From: Chloroflexaceae bacterium
GTDB lineage: Bacteria > Chloroflexota > Chloroflexia > Chloroflexales > Chloroflexaceae
DNA: 64,000 nucleotides
Assembly: GCA_028282325.1 (NCBI GenBank)
Contig: JANQID010000022.1
Coordinates: 30,554 to 94,553 of the forward strand
Reading direction: 5' to 3'
Both the position numbers and the translations under genes were made by a program. Below, in pieces: positions 35,698 through 44,916 of the stretch. The notes beneath the pieces are model-generated. The model did not search any database, was not told the DNA's origin, and was given only the letters and a program-made list of their open reading frames with translations. Each line of letters opens with the position of its first letter. Positions within the stretch are counted from its first letter, which is position 1.

Positions 35698-37659
35698 TCA
35701 CGGCGTCAACAACTCGCGACCGAGCAACCCCAGCGTGACGCCGTGTTCGGGCGTGGATTCAAACCGGGCCCGCTCGAAATATTGCACCGTCGCCATAGTC
35801 GCGCCGCGCAGCTCGGTGAAAGGCTCGCTAATCGGGTAGCCGATCGACGCCAGCCCGCCGAGATCGTTCCAGGTTTGCAGGAACGGCGGGCAGAGGCTGT
35901 GGCCGGTCGCGGCGAACCAGCGGCACTCCGGTGGAGCGCTTTCCACCTTCGGCAACGCCTGCCAGTCAATGCCGTATCGCCGCAAGGTCTGCTCGCCGAT
36001 CAGCCCGACTTGCACGCCATAGTTGCGCGCGGCCAGCTCCGGCGCAAACTCGAGCCGCGCCCGCTCGAAATACTGGACGGTGCGCGGACGTCCGCTGGCC
36101 GGATCGGGCTCGCTGATTTCTTCGGTCAGCGGATAGCCGAAGCGCGCCAGCCCGCCGTTGGCTTGCCAGAAGGCACGGAACGAGCCGCGCAGCCCGTGGC
36201 CGGTCTCCGCGAAGAAAAGCTCGTCGCGCGCCGCAGGCGGATCGAACTCAACGAACAGCGGCGATCCCTGTTCGTCGAGCTTGACCCAGACCCGGCCATC
36301 GACCGCCGGCAGCAAAAACTTGACCTTGCCGTTCCAGTGGTACAGCAGCGCCTCGCGACAGCCGCAGTCGATCTCCACGACCTGATCGGCGCGTTCGACG
36401 TTCCAGAGCACATCGACGCGACGCGCGCCGCCGAAGCGATACCAATACGTTTTGGGCAGATCCGCGCGCTGGCCGTCGGCGAGCGTCTGTTCAAGCTGCA
36501 AGCCACCCAGGAAGCCGGTCAACGCGCGATAGGCGAGGTAGGCGGGTTTGCGCAACGTGGGGTCGTTGGGATCGAGCGGATAGGTGCGACGCAGCAGACC
36601 GAAGTGAAACTCGTGCTCGGCCCGATTGTAACGCGGCTGATCGTAGGGCGCGTCGGGGCTGGTGTCGTTGCGAAAATCATACCAGAAGATCTTCTCAACG
36701 CTCGGATGCGCCAGCGCCAGCACATAAAAACGTTGTAAGAACTGCGCCTGCTGATCCTCGCTGACGCCGTAGCGGCTGCGGCTGGTTGACCAGCCCACCT
36801 CGGTGAACCAGACCGGCTTGGCGCCATAGCGCAGCATCAACGCATCGAGGCGGCGCATCTCGTCGGGAAACGGCGATGCCCTGTCCCGTCGCCACGGCGA
36901 GCCTTCGGGTGCGTCGGCGCGATAGGGGTGCAGCGCCAGGATGTCGAAATTGGCCCACGCGCCCAGCTCGCCAAGCCGTTCGAGATAGTCGAACGAGTCA
37001 TATGTTTGCGGCGAGGGCGGGTAGTCGTAGATGCTGGCCAACCCGCTCAACACGATCGTCGCTTCGGGATCGGCGGCCTTCGCCGCGACGCGCGCGACAT
37101 GCAACACGTGCGCGTAGTGCTCGGCGTCGTAGACTCCGGCGCGCGCACCAAAGATTTCGTAGTTCGGCTCGTTCCAGATCTGCCAATGCTTGATCGGCCC
37201 GTTACGTCCATAGCGCGCCACGACCTGATAGACAAAATCGCCCCAGTCGCCGATCCAGGCGTCGAGCGGCGGGTTCTGGCCTTTGAGCCACGCCGGGTCG
37301 TAGTCGATCAGGCCCAGCATGTGAATGCTGGCTTGATCCAGGGCCTGGATGCTCCGGTCGTAGTTGTACAAGCCCTGGCTGTCGCCGGACCAGCGCAACG
37401 GCCCGCCCGGCTGGGCCTGGATCTCGTGCCAGAAGAACTCCTCGCGTGTCCACTGCACGCCGGCCTCGCGCAGCAGCGCGACATAGGCATCAATTTCGTC
37501 CGCACGCACCCGGTTGGCGATGGCTGTCGCCATTGCGAACGGGCTGCCTTTGTCGCGCCAGGGCAACTGGGCGGCGGCGGGAGACGGCGCAATCGCCACG
37601 GCGACAACCGCCCAGATGCAGAGCAGAGCAACGAATCGCTGGATTGCCCGTGTGTTCAT
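35698..37659 (-). CDS. Secreted clan-A glycosidase-like protein with two LGFP-like repeats
   Basis: A 653-residue protein with a signal peptide (cleavage near APSPAAA-Q). A (beta/alpha)8 glycosidase domain carries the acid E164 in 'IKHWQIWNEPNYEIF' and the nucleophile E287 in 'PVWFTEVGWSTSRS', the GH39/GH-A clan arrangement. A beta-domain (about residues 395-480) leads to two repeats of the type 'FxxTGHxLxxxFxxxWxxxGGLAxxGYPxxE...VQYFERARxE', a cell-surface binding module common in Chloroflexota. The substrate cannot be predicted. The stop lies just upstream of the TIM-like gene's ATG. Confidence 0.83.
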   Translation of the reverse strand: MNTRAIQRFVALLCIWAVVAVAIAPSPAAAQLPWRDKGSPFAMATAIANRVRADEIDAYVALLREAGVQWTREEFFWHEIQAQPGGPLRWSGDSQGLYNYDRSIQALDQASIHMLGLIDYDPAWLKGQNPPLDAWIGDWGDFVYQVVARYGRNGPIKHWQIWNEPNYEIFGARAGVYDAEHYAHVLHVARVAAKAADPEATIVLSGLASIYDYPPSPQTYDSFDYLERLGELGAWANFDILALHPYRADAPEGSPWRRDRASPFPDEMRRLDALMLRYGAKPVWFTEVGWSTSRSRYGVSEDQQAQFLQRFYVLALAHPSVEKIFWYDFRNDTSPDAPYDQPRYNRAEHEFHFGLLRRTYPLDPNDPTLRKPAYLAYRALTGFLGGLQLEQTLADGQRADLPKTYWYRFGGARRVDVLWNVERADQVVEIDCGCREALLYHWNGKVKFLLPAVDGRVWVKLDEQGSPLFVEFDPPAARDELFFAETGHGLRGSFRAFWQANGGLARFGYPLTEEISEPDPASGRPRTVQYFERARLEFAPELAARNYGVQVGLIGEQTLRRYGIDWQALPKVESAPPECRWFAATGHSLCPPFLQTWNDLGGLASIGYPISEPFTELRGATMATVQYFERARFESTPEHGVTLGLLGRELLTP

Positions 37660-37691
37660 ACGAAACCCTTACTATAGTCGATATGCGATAT

Positions 37692-37804
37692 CCGATAGGA
37701 TTCGCTTTCGCTTTCGCGTATGGACTGCAATTGACATAGCCGAAAATTCGATAGCCGATAGGATTCGCTTTATAAGCGTTATCTCCGCCGCCATTTCGGC
37801 TATC
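37692..37804. repeat. Short direct and inverted repeats between two secreted-protein genes
   Basis: CCGATAGGATTCGCTTT occurs at 37692-37708 and again at 37755-37771. CGATAGCCG near 37750 pairs with CGGCTATCG near 37796-37804, and further GATA-type pentamers fill the space. The result could fold as a long imperfect hairpin after the gene at 37807 (minus strand) and act as an attenuator or terminator. Confidence 0.5.
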
Positions 37805-37806
37805 GG

Positions 37807-38337
37807 TTATCGAATATCGACTATTTCCGCCTCTCCCTCGCCGGCGATGCTCCCGTTGACGAAAAAGCGCAGCCGGTAGACGCCGCTCGGCAACGGATCG
37901 CCGGTGCTCAGCGCAATCGCGCTGTGGAGCGCGCTGCCGTCGATGGGTATCACGCCGCTGCGGTCAAGCTCAGGCCGCCGCACGCCGTTGATGGTCCACT
38001 CTTCGCGAAAGCTCTGCCCGGCGCCGTCGGGAACGACAACCTCGTAATGCAGTTCGGTCAGTCCCGCTGCGAAGGCGGCGCTCTCACCGATCAGGCGGCC
38101 ATCGTTGTACCCTGTGCCGAAGCGAATCGTCGCCGTCGGGACGGTTGGCGCCAGCACGATTGCCAGATAGACCCGGTGCGGCTGGGTCGGTGCTGCGGCG
38201 ACATTCGGGGCGCTGTGGGGCGCGGCCCACGTGATCGGATGGTGGACGAAGGTTGCGGCGGACGGTTGCTCCCAGGCGCTGTAGACAGCCAGCGCCAACA
38301 GCAGCCCCGCGCCGAGACTCAGCATACGCTGCATCAT
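37807..38337 (-). CDS. Secreted hypothetical protein
   Basis: A 176-residue protein with an N-terminal signal or anchor (MLSLGAGLLLALAVYSAW) and a beta-rich extracellular part ending 'SGVYRLRFFVNGSIAGEGEAEIVD', like an immunoglobulin-type fold. The function is unknown. It starts 4 bases inside the end of the LPLTG surface-protein gene with GAGGAG upstream, so it is coupled to it and may work with that protein. Confidence 0.7.
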   Translation of the reverse strand: MMQRMLSLGAGLLLALAVYSAWEQPSAATFVHHPITWAAPHSAPNVAAAPTQPHRVYLAIVLAPTVPTATIRFGTGYNDGRLIGESAAFAAGLTELHYEVVVPDGAGQSFREEWTINGVRRPELDRSGVIPIDGSALHSAIALSTGDPLPSGVYRLRFFVNGSIAGEGEAEIVDIR

Positions 38338-39908
38338 GACTCCTCTCGTCGGCGCTGAATTCGGCTCAGCGCGATGCCGACCGCGAGGGCGACGACGGCG
38401 GCGGCGATCAACGTCAGCAGGGGCGAAACGGCTTTCGCTCCTTGCGCGCCGGTGAGCGGCAACGTATCCGGCCCGGTCGGCGTGGGCGCGCCGCCGCCGG
38501 AGCCTGGCGTCACGCTGGCCGTCACGCCAGGAGTGGCGCTCGCGGCGAGTGTCGGCGTCGCCGCGGTGGGTGTGGCGCTGATCGGCGTCGTCGGCGTTGC
38601 GGATGCCGTGGGCGTCGTTCGCGGCTCCTCGCGTTCGCTAAACGGCGTTTCCGTCGCAGTCGGCGTCGAGGTCGTCTCCGCGCCGCGGATGCGGATGCGC
38701 ACCTCGGCCCGGCGAGGCGAATCCACCCGGTTGCCGAACTCGTCAACCACATCGACGGCGTCGGCGCTGTTCGCGATGAGGTCATCGATCGGCCCGGCGA
38801 CGGTGTAGGTCGTGGTGAACGAAATGACCTCTTGCGGGCGCAAACGCGCGACGCCCAGACTGGCGAGCAGGTCATTCCAGCGCAACTCGCCCGTGGCCGG
38901 ATTGTGCGCGTCCGGCGGCACGCTGGCCTCGGCGAAGCTGAGCAAATCGGCGTGATAGGTATCGACGAGCGGCGCGCGCACGATGTCGGCGTAGCCATCG
39001 TTACGCAATGAGATGGTAAAGCTGATCACGGGCGTATCGAGGCGGATGAAGCTCTCGATCAACGCCTTCTCGACAATCACGCGCCCGCCTTCGACTTCGC
39101 CCTCCGACTCGTCATCGAACGGCCCGCCGCCTTCGCCGCCGGAGCCGATCGCGGCTTCCACGCGGGCGCGGTTGATGACCTCGTCGTCGATGCGAATGGC
39201 CCGAAACACTGCTGTCACCGCCACGCTCTCACCGGGTGCAAGATCGCCGAACGTGTCGGTGAGGTCATTCCAGCTCAAAACCCCGGCGGCAGTTGTCGAA
39301 GGCGCGGGGGACATTCGATCGAGCGCCGGTTGCAAGATGCTCGTTTCGTACTCGTCCACCAGCGGCAGCTCGGTGACAACCACACCGCCAGTATTCGTCA
39401 CGCGAATGGTGAAGGTCAGATACTGGCCAACCTGCACGACATCGCTGCCCAGCAACGTCTTGCTAATCGCCAGGCGCAACTTCTGGCGCGGCGCAGGCGC
39501 AATTGGCGCAGTCGCGGTCGGTGTCATAGTCGCTGTCGCCATCGCAGTCGGGGCCGCTGCTGCGGTTGCGGTAACTACGGGCGGTTCGGTCGGCGCATAT
39601 GGCTGGGGAGACGCCGCGCTTGTTGCGGCGGTCACGGTCGGTTCGGCGGTTCGGCTGGCGGTCGCGGTCGGTGAATCCGTCGGGCTGATAACAGCCGTTG
39701 CAGCGGGCGCGGGCGTGTTCGTGGCGGCTGCGAGCGTTACGGTGACGCTGACGGGCTGGCTCAGAGCGAGACTGTGCGATCCGCGGCTGGACTGCGCCAG
39801 CGAGGAATTGGCCGGCGAAACGATGAGGCACACGCCGACAACCAGCAAACCAAGCAGAATCGACAACGCCAGCGAGCCAGGCCATACAAACCGGCGAGAT
39901 GCATTCAT
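38334..39908 (-). CDS. LPLTG-anchored surface protein with DUF11-like repeats
   Basis: A 524-residue protein. The signal peptide (LALSILLGLLVVGVCLIVSPANSSLAQ) is followed by a Thr/Ala/Pro-rich spacer (about residues 55-135). Two DUF11-like beta domains each begin with a 'VGQYLTFTIRVTNTGGVVVTELPLVDEY' or 'VISFTISLRNDGYADIVRAPLVDTY' motif. A second Thr/Pro stalk leads to 'TLPLTGAQG', a hydrophobic helix and 'RIQRRREES', the standard sortase signal. Covalent attachment to the wall is inferred; no sortase is in the window. ATG 39908 has GGAG at 9 bases. Confidence 0.82.
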   Translation of the reverse strand: MNASRRFVWPGSLALSILLGLLVVGVCLIVSPANSSLAQSSRGSHSLALSQPVSVTVTLAAATNTPAPAATAVISPTDSPTATASRTAEPTVTAATSAASPQPYAPTEPPVVTATAAAAPTAMATATMTPTATAPIAPAPRQKLRLAISKTLLGSDVVQVGQYLTFTIRVTNTGGVVVTELPLVDEYETSILQPALDRMSPAPSTTAAGVLSWNDLTDTFGDLAPGESVAVTAVFRAIRIDDEVINRARVEAAIGSGGEGGGPFDDESEGEVEGGRVIVEKALIESFIRLDTPVISFTISLRNDGYADIVRAPLVDTYHADLLSFAEASVPPDAHNPATGELRWNDLLASLGVARLRPQEVISFTTTYTVAGPIDDLIANSADAVDVVDEFGNRVDSPRRAEVRIRIRGAETTSTPTATETPFSEREEPRTTPTASATPTTPISATPTAATPTLAASATPGVTASVTPGSGGGAPTPTGPDTLPLTGAQGAKAVSPLLTLIAAAVVALAVGIALSRIQRRREES

Positions 39909-40239
39909 AACGCGATACTCCGATGCCTGGATTGTGAATAACCGGTGATGGCTCAATTATAGCCAAAGACCGGCAGGATGGGTAGCTTTGCGGCAAATTG
40001 TCATCTTGCGCTGCCTATTAAGGAGTGCGGGAGCATGCTCCCGCGGAGGTGGCAGCAAGACTGTCGTACTCCGATCTGCGCAGGGTGCGCGGGAGCGAGG
40101 ATTCTGCATTCCAGTTCTCCAGACGCCGGTATGATCTTATATGACAGGACTTACGCGGCGGCGCTTTTTTCGGCCCTGGATCCAGAAAGAAAACTGCTCT
40201 GCCGAAGGCGAATCCGGCATTACTCAATGCTGTATGGTA
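39909..40239. other. Gene-free region with a perfect palindrome and a repeat copy
   Basis: GCGGGAGCATGCTCCCGC at 40027-40044 is a perfect 18-base palindrome, able to form a strong cruciform or hairpin. Bases 40196-40216 repeat exactly the 21 bases at 1454-1474. No credible gene is present; the open frames lack protein character. Confidence 0.5.
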
Positions 40240-41226
40240 CTACACCGTATTGGGGTGCTCTTCGATCAAGTGCTCGGCACGAATGGATCGGCGCGTGCGG
40301 GTCTGGCAGCGCAAGATAAGCGAGTGCGTCTCGGCCCGGTCGCCCTGATAGCGAACGCCGTCGAGCAACACGCCGTCGGTCATGCCGGTGGCGACAAAAA
40401 AGATCTGGTCGCCGGCGACGATCTCGTCGGCGGAGAGAATGCGACTCTCGTCAAGCCCCGCTGCGCGCACGGCAGCGCGTTCGACGGCGCTCTGCGGCGC
40501 CAGGCGAGCCAGCATCGCTCCCCCCAACGCTTTGACCGCGCATGCGGCGATAACACCTTCGGGTGCGCCGCCGATCCCCATCAACAGATCCGCGCGTCCG
40601 CCGAGACTGGCGGCCAGGATCGCGCCCGCGATGTCGCCGTCGTCGGAGAGCATCACCCTGGCGCCGGCGTCGCGAATCTCGTCGATCAGGTCGGCGTGGC
40701 GCGGGCGATCGAGCACGAACACCACCAGATCGCGAACCGCTTTGTGTTTGGTGCGCGCCACCAGTCCAAGCGTCCAGGCGGCGGGGGCGTCGAGGCACTC
40801 CGGCACCAGCGCGTTGGCGACTTCGCGGTTGACTACCAGCTTATCCATATAGATCGCCGACGCGGGCGACCACATTGCGCCGGCGCTGGCGACCGCAACG
40901 ACCGAAATTGCACCGCCGCGCCCTCCGGCGAGCATACGGCGGCCATCGATCGGGTCGGCGACTACGTCAACCGCTACGCCTCGACCGCTGCCGACCGATC
41001 GACCGGTGTGCAACGCCTCGACGACATAGACACGGTCTTCTTCGCCAATGACGATACGTCCGTTGATGCCGAGACTGTTGAGCACTCTGGCCATTGCGAT
41101 GCCGGCGGCCTCGCTCGCCGGCGTGAAATCGCCCAACCCCATCCAGCGTCCGCCCTGGATTGCCGCCGCTTCGGTAGCGCGCACCAGATCCAGTCCTATA
41201 TTGCGGTGCAAGATTTCGCTATTCAT
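40240..41226 (-). CDS. GlpX-like (class II fructose-1,6-bisphosphatase family) protein, divergent
   Basis: A 328-residue protein collinear with GlpX: 'RNIGLDLVRATEAAAIQGGRWMGLGD', 'IVIGEEDRVYVVE', 'VVADPIDGRRMLAGGRGGAISVVAV', 'YMDKLVV', 'LMGIGGAPEGVIAACAVKALGGAMLARL'. Several usual residues differ: the GEGEID metal motif is GEED, DPIEGT is DPIDGR (the threonine credited with catalysis becomes arginine), and the lysine of 'GRGDK' is absent. The fold is secure; the substrate is not. It starts 4 bases inside the end of the SulP gene and is probably co-translated. Confidence 0.75.
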   Translation of the reverse strand: MNSEILHRNIGLDLVRATEAAAIQGGRWMGLGDFTPASEAAGIAMARVLNSLGINGRIVIGEEDRVYVVEALHTGRSVGSGRGVAVDVVADPIDGRRMLAGGRGGAISVVAVASAGAMWSPASAIYMDKLVVNREVANALVPECLDAPAAWTLGLVARTKHKAVRDLVVFVLDRPRHADLIDEIRDAGARVMLSDDGDIAGAILAASLGGRADLLMGIGGAPEGVIAACAVKALGGAMLARLAPQSAVERAAVRAAGLDESRILSADEIVAGDQIFFVATGMTDGVLLDGVRYQGDRAETHSLILRCQTRTRRSIRAEHLIEEHPNTV

Positions 41227-43496
41227 CCCTGGCGCCTTTGCATCGATTGCGATGTGTGATCTCGCTCAGATCGGTTGATTATTTCTATTTCCGTTGGATC
41301 ACCTTCATTTTGTCTGGGCAGTTCGGTGGCTTGCAACAGCTGTGCCGCTTCCCAGGACACCAGCCCGTCGCGTAACAGATACACCTGATCGAACCCGTTG
41401 GTCAGCAGATGCGCGGCGGCGCGAGCGCTGCGGCTTCCGTTGCGACACACCAGGACGATCCGCTGGCTGCGTGGGAGATCCAGGCGTTCGGTGAGCATAC
41501 GCCGCAGCGGGATGAGCCGCGCCGACGGGATGTGGCCCTGGCGGAATTCGCGCGGCTCGCGTACATCGACCACGACAACCGGTTCGTGGTTGCGCAAGTC
41601 GTTCCAGAGGTCGCGGGCGGCGATGGCGGGGATGTCGTCCATAGAAATTTGCGGCGGCAGCGTAAGCTCCGGTAGCGTCTGCTTTGGGAGACTCTGGCAT
41701 TCCAGGAACGCGCGCACTTCGCACTCATAGATGCAAATCGCCGGATCGAGCACTTTGTGGAACAGATAACTCGCCGCGCTCTCTTTCTCCAGGAAGTGAT
41801 CGGCGCCCAAGCGTTCGTAAAAGCCGGTCGCGTGCATCACCTCCATCACCGGAGCGCGCACATATACGAGGAACAGATCGCCGCCGCGATTCCGGCAGGT
41901 CTGCCGGATATTCTCAAGTGCGCGAATGCCGCTGATGTCGCAGTGTTGCACGCTATGCAACCGTAGCAGCAGGAAGCGTTGCCGTGGATTCGCCGCCAGG
42001 ATCTGATCGATGCGATCTTCAACATGGCTGACGGCTCCAAAGTAGATGTCGCCGAGCACCTCGACGACGCCGAGTTGTGGACAGAGCGGCTGATCGGGCT
42101 GATGCAGCCAGTTTTGAAAAGCGGCATCGGGCAGCACGGTGCGCACCTGGGGCGTGCTGGTTTTGAGCAAATAGTAGCCCAGCGACATCAACACGCCGAT
42201 CAGCACGGCGAACTGCAACGGCAGCAACAGCGTCGCTCCCAGCGTGACGAACATAATCAGCGCATCGCCTTTGGCTCCGCGCCAGAGGCGGGCGATCGTG
42301 CGGTGGTCGATCATCGAGTAAGCGGTGAGAGCAATCGCCCCTGCCAGCACCGGGCGCGCCAGGTGGCTAATCAGCGGTGCGAGCAAGAGCGATGCCGCAA
42401 GCACCGTCAGCCCGGAAATCGCGTTGCCGACCGCGGTGAGCGCGCCGCTCTGGAAACTTAGCACCGAGCGATTGAATGAGCCTGAGCAGGGATAACCGGA
42501 GAAGATGCCGGCGGCGATATTCGCCAGACCCTGGCCGACAAATTCCTGATTGCTGTCCAGCCGCTGGCGCGACTGGCTGGAAATGGCGCGGGCGATCGAC
42601 ACCGCCTCGACCAGCCCGATGATCGCCAGGGCGAGTGCGCCGTTGGCCAGGTTGCCGATCAATTCCAGATCAAATATCGGGAGCGCGGTCAGGGGCGGGA
42701 GGCTGGCAGGCAGATCGCCCAACACTGCCACGCCGTGCTGCTCTGCTGCAAACAACCAGGCGATAAGACTGGCCCCGACAACGCCTAGCAAGAACGTCGG
42801 CAGGCGGCTATTCAACCGTTTCAGCACGATGATCAGCACGATGGTTCCCAACCCCAACGCCATACTCGGCAGATGCACATCACGAATATGTGCGCCGACC
42901 ATTGTCAGCGTATCGATCAGGTTGGTGGTTGGCGGCAGGTTGACACGCAGCATCGGGCCGATCTGGGTTGATATAATCAAAATACCAGCGCCGGTAGTGA
43001 AGCCTGCCGCGACCGAGTCGGAAACGAAGTTCACCAGAATGCCCAGCCGGGCGAGACCCATCGCCAGCCGGAAAATGCCCGCCATTACGGCGACAAGTCC
43101 TGCTGCGATGATAAATTGCGCCGATCCGGGTTCGGCGATCGGCAGCAGTACGGAGAACGTGAGAATCGACGCGGTATTTGTCGGGCCGCTATGCACATGG
43201 CTCGACGAGCCCCACAGGGCGCCGATGATCGAGGCGACGATGGCTGAATACAGCCCCATAGCCGGCGGCAATCCTGCGAGCAGCGAGAAGGCCAGCGCCT
43301 GGGGCAGCAGAACGATGCCGACCGTCACTCCGGCGATAATATCCACGCCCAGCGCGCTACGCGGATAGTTCCGCAACAGAGTGATTGGTTGAAGCAGGAG
43401 CGCGCGGGTAGCGCGCAGGTAGTCCATCATGGGACCGCCGTTTTGGCGAGGGGCGTCGTCGATGTTTGACCAGCGCTGGCGAGCCGCACGCGCCAT
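41223..43496 (-). CDS. SulP-family anion transporter fused to STAS and rhodanese domains
   Basis: A 757-residue protein. The SulP transporter (about residues 25-440) includes 'DIIAGVTVGIVLLPQALAFSLLAGLPPAMGLYSA' and 'FSGYPCSGSFNRSVLSFQSGA'. A STAS domain (about 465-585) has 'LLLRLHSVQHCDISGIRALENI'. A rhodanese domain (about 630-730) has 'VVVVDVREPREFRQGHIPSARLIPL' and the catalytic loop C684-RNGSRS. SulP proteins move sulphate, bicarbonate or other anions. A transporter joined to a sulphur-handling domain suggests sulphate or thiosulphate, but this is inference. Confidence 0.9.
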   Translation of the reverse strand: MARAARQRWSNIDDAPRQNGGPMMDYLRATRALLLQPITLLRNYPRSALGVDIIAGVTVGIVLLPQALAFSLLAGLPPAMGLYSAIVASIIGALWGSSSHVHSGPTNTASILTFSVLLPIAEPGSAQFIIAAGLVAVMAGIFRLAMGLARLGILVNFVSDSVAAGFTTGAGILIISTQIGPMLRVNLPPTTNLIDTLTMVGAHIRDVHLPSMALGLGTIVLIIVLKRLNSRLPTFLLGVVGASLIAWLFAAEQHGVAVLGDLPASLPPLTALPIFDLELIGNLANGALALAIIGLVEAVSIARAISSQSRQRLDSNQEFVGQGLANIAAGIFSGYPCSGSFNRSVLSFQSGALTAVGNAISGLTVLAASLLLAPLISHLARPVLAGAIALTAYSMIDHRTIARLWRGAKGDALIMFVTLGATLLLPLQFAVLIGVLMSLGYYLLKTSTPQVRTVLPDAAFQNWLHQPDQPLCPQLGVVEVLGDIYFGAVSHVEDRIDQILAANPRQRFLLLRLHSVQHCDISGIRALENIRQTCRNRGGDLFLVYVRAPVMEVMHATGFYERLGADHFLEKESAASYLFHKVLDPAICIYECEVRAFLECQSLPKQTLPELTLPPQISMDDIPAIAARDLWNDLRNHEPVVVVDVREPREFRQGHIPSARLIPLRRMLTERLDLPRSQRIVLVCRNGSRSARAAAHLLTNGFDQVYLLRDGLVSWEAAQLLQATELPRQNEGDPTEIEIINRSERDHTSQSMQRRQG

Positions 43497-43693
43497 CTCT
43501 CTCTCCCTCCACGAGTATGGCCGTGATTATAGTATGCAATGCGTGACGACGAAGTGCATCACGCAATTCCGGCGATGCGTACGGGCGGCTGTCTGATTGT
43601 TATTATAAGCGAAGATAGACGAGCGAGGGCTTGCAGCCCTGCAACGAATGCCAGTCTTCTGGTCGCGGGTACGGCGCAAGCGTGTCGGGGGCG

Positions 43694-44764
43694 CTACTCC
43701 GGCACGAATTCGCCCTCGGCGCGTAGCGAGCGCACAAATGCGGCGATCAGGCGCACCGCATTCTCTACATCGACCAGATCGATCATCTCGTTTGGCGAGT
43801 GCATATAGCGATTGGGAATGCTGATCACGGCGGTCGCGACGCCGCCGCGCGCCATATGGATCACATCGGCGTCGGTACCGGTGTAGCGCGGGTTGGTTTG
43901 CAAGCTGTAGGGGACGTTCTCACGCTTGGCGATCTCCAGCAATCGTTTGTAAACCAGCGGGCTGGTGGCCGAGCCGCGCGCCAGCACCGGCCCGCTGCCC
44001 AGTTTCACATCGCCAAATTGGCGCTTGTCCGACTCGGGGTGGTCGGTCGCGAAGGTGACATCGACCGCCACTGCGACATGCGGATCGACGTTGTACGCGG
44101 CAGTTGTCGCCCCGGCGAAGCTGGTCTCTTCCTGGGTCGTCGCCGCGGCGGTGACGTTGGCGAGCGGGCGATCCTGGGCAAGGGCGCGCGATGCCTCCAG
44201 AACCACGAATGCGCCGATGCGATTGTCGAGGCTGCGGCTGATGATTCGTCCGTTGGGCAGCGTATAGATCGGTGCGTCGATCACGCCCACACAGCCGATG
44301 GCTGCCAACTTCTCGGCTTCCTCACGGCTTTTGACGCCAATGTCGATCCACATACTCTCGATCTTGCTGGCCCGCTCGCGATCATCGCCTTTCAGCAGAT
44401 GGATTGGCTTTTTGCCGATGACGCCAATAACTTCGCCCTCACGACCAAGCAATCGTACGCGCTGGCCGACAAGCACCTGTGCATCCCATCCGCCGACCGC
44501 CGAAAAATAGAGATAACCATCGTCGTCGATATAATTGATCATCACCCCGATTTCGTCGATATGGCCGGCAAGTAATACGCGCGGGCCATCGCCTTCGAGA
44601 ACGGCATAGCTGTTGCCGCGCACATCGGTGCGCACGCTATCGGCAAACGTCCGTGCCTCATCGCGCCAGATGCGCGCCGCTATAGCCTCATCGCCTGAAG
44701 GGCTGGGGGCGCTGAGCAAGCGCTTGAGAAAATCAATCCGCTGGATGTCCATAACGTTGCTCAT
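43694..44764 (-). CDS. M42-family aminopeptidase
   Basis: A 356-residue enzyme of the glutamyl aminopeptidase/FrvX group. Metal ligands are seen in 'LLAGHIDEIGVMI', 'ISRSLDNRIGAFV', 'TTQEETSFAGA' (catalytic glutamate pair), 'AVAVDVTFATD' and 'IPNRYMHSPNEMI'. An inserted substrate domain occupies about residues 85-185. These cytoplasmic complexes remove N-terminal residues from peptides, often as dodecamers. It is transcribed alone and diverges from NAD kinase. Confidence 0.92.
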   Translation of the reverse strand: MSNVMDIQRIDFLKRLLSAPSPSGDEAIAARIWRDEARTFADSVRTDVRGNSYAVLEGDGPRVLLAGHIDEIGVMINYIDDDGYLYFSAVGGWDAQVLVGQRVRLLGREGEVIGVIGKKPIHLLKGDDRERASKIESMWIDIGVKSREEAEKLAAIGCVGVIDAPIYTLPNGRIISRSLDNRIGAFVVLEASRALAQDRPLANVTAAATTQEETSFAGATTAAYNVDPHVAVAVDVTFATDHPESDKRQFGDVKLGSGPVLARGSATSPLVYKRLLEIAKRENVPYSLQTNPRYTGTDADVIHMARGGVATAVISIPNRYMHSPNEMIDLVDVENAVRLIAAFVRSLRAEGEFVPE

Positions 44765-44916
44765 ACTCCTCTATATCTGGGGATTGGATTATACCACGTT
44801 GCGTGTTTTCGTTTTGCCGTCTTATGGTATGCTATGATCGCAGCGCATGTGAGGAATTATCACGGCAGCCAACCGGAGGGCGTCGCGGCAGAGCAACCTT
44901 GCCGGGAGACAAACGT

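Noticed and set aside
43626..43640. AGGGCTTGCAGCCCT as terminator of the M42 peptidase gene
   Set aside because: The stem is only 5 bp, more than 50 bases past the stop and without a T-tail.
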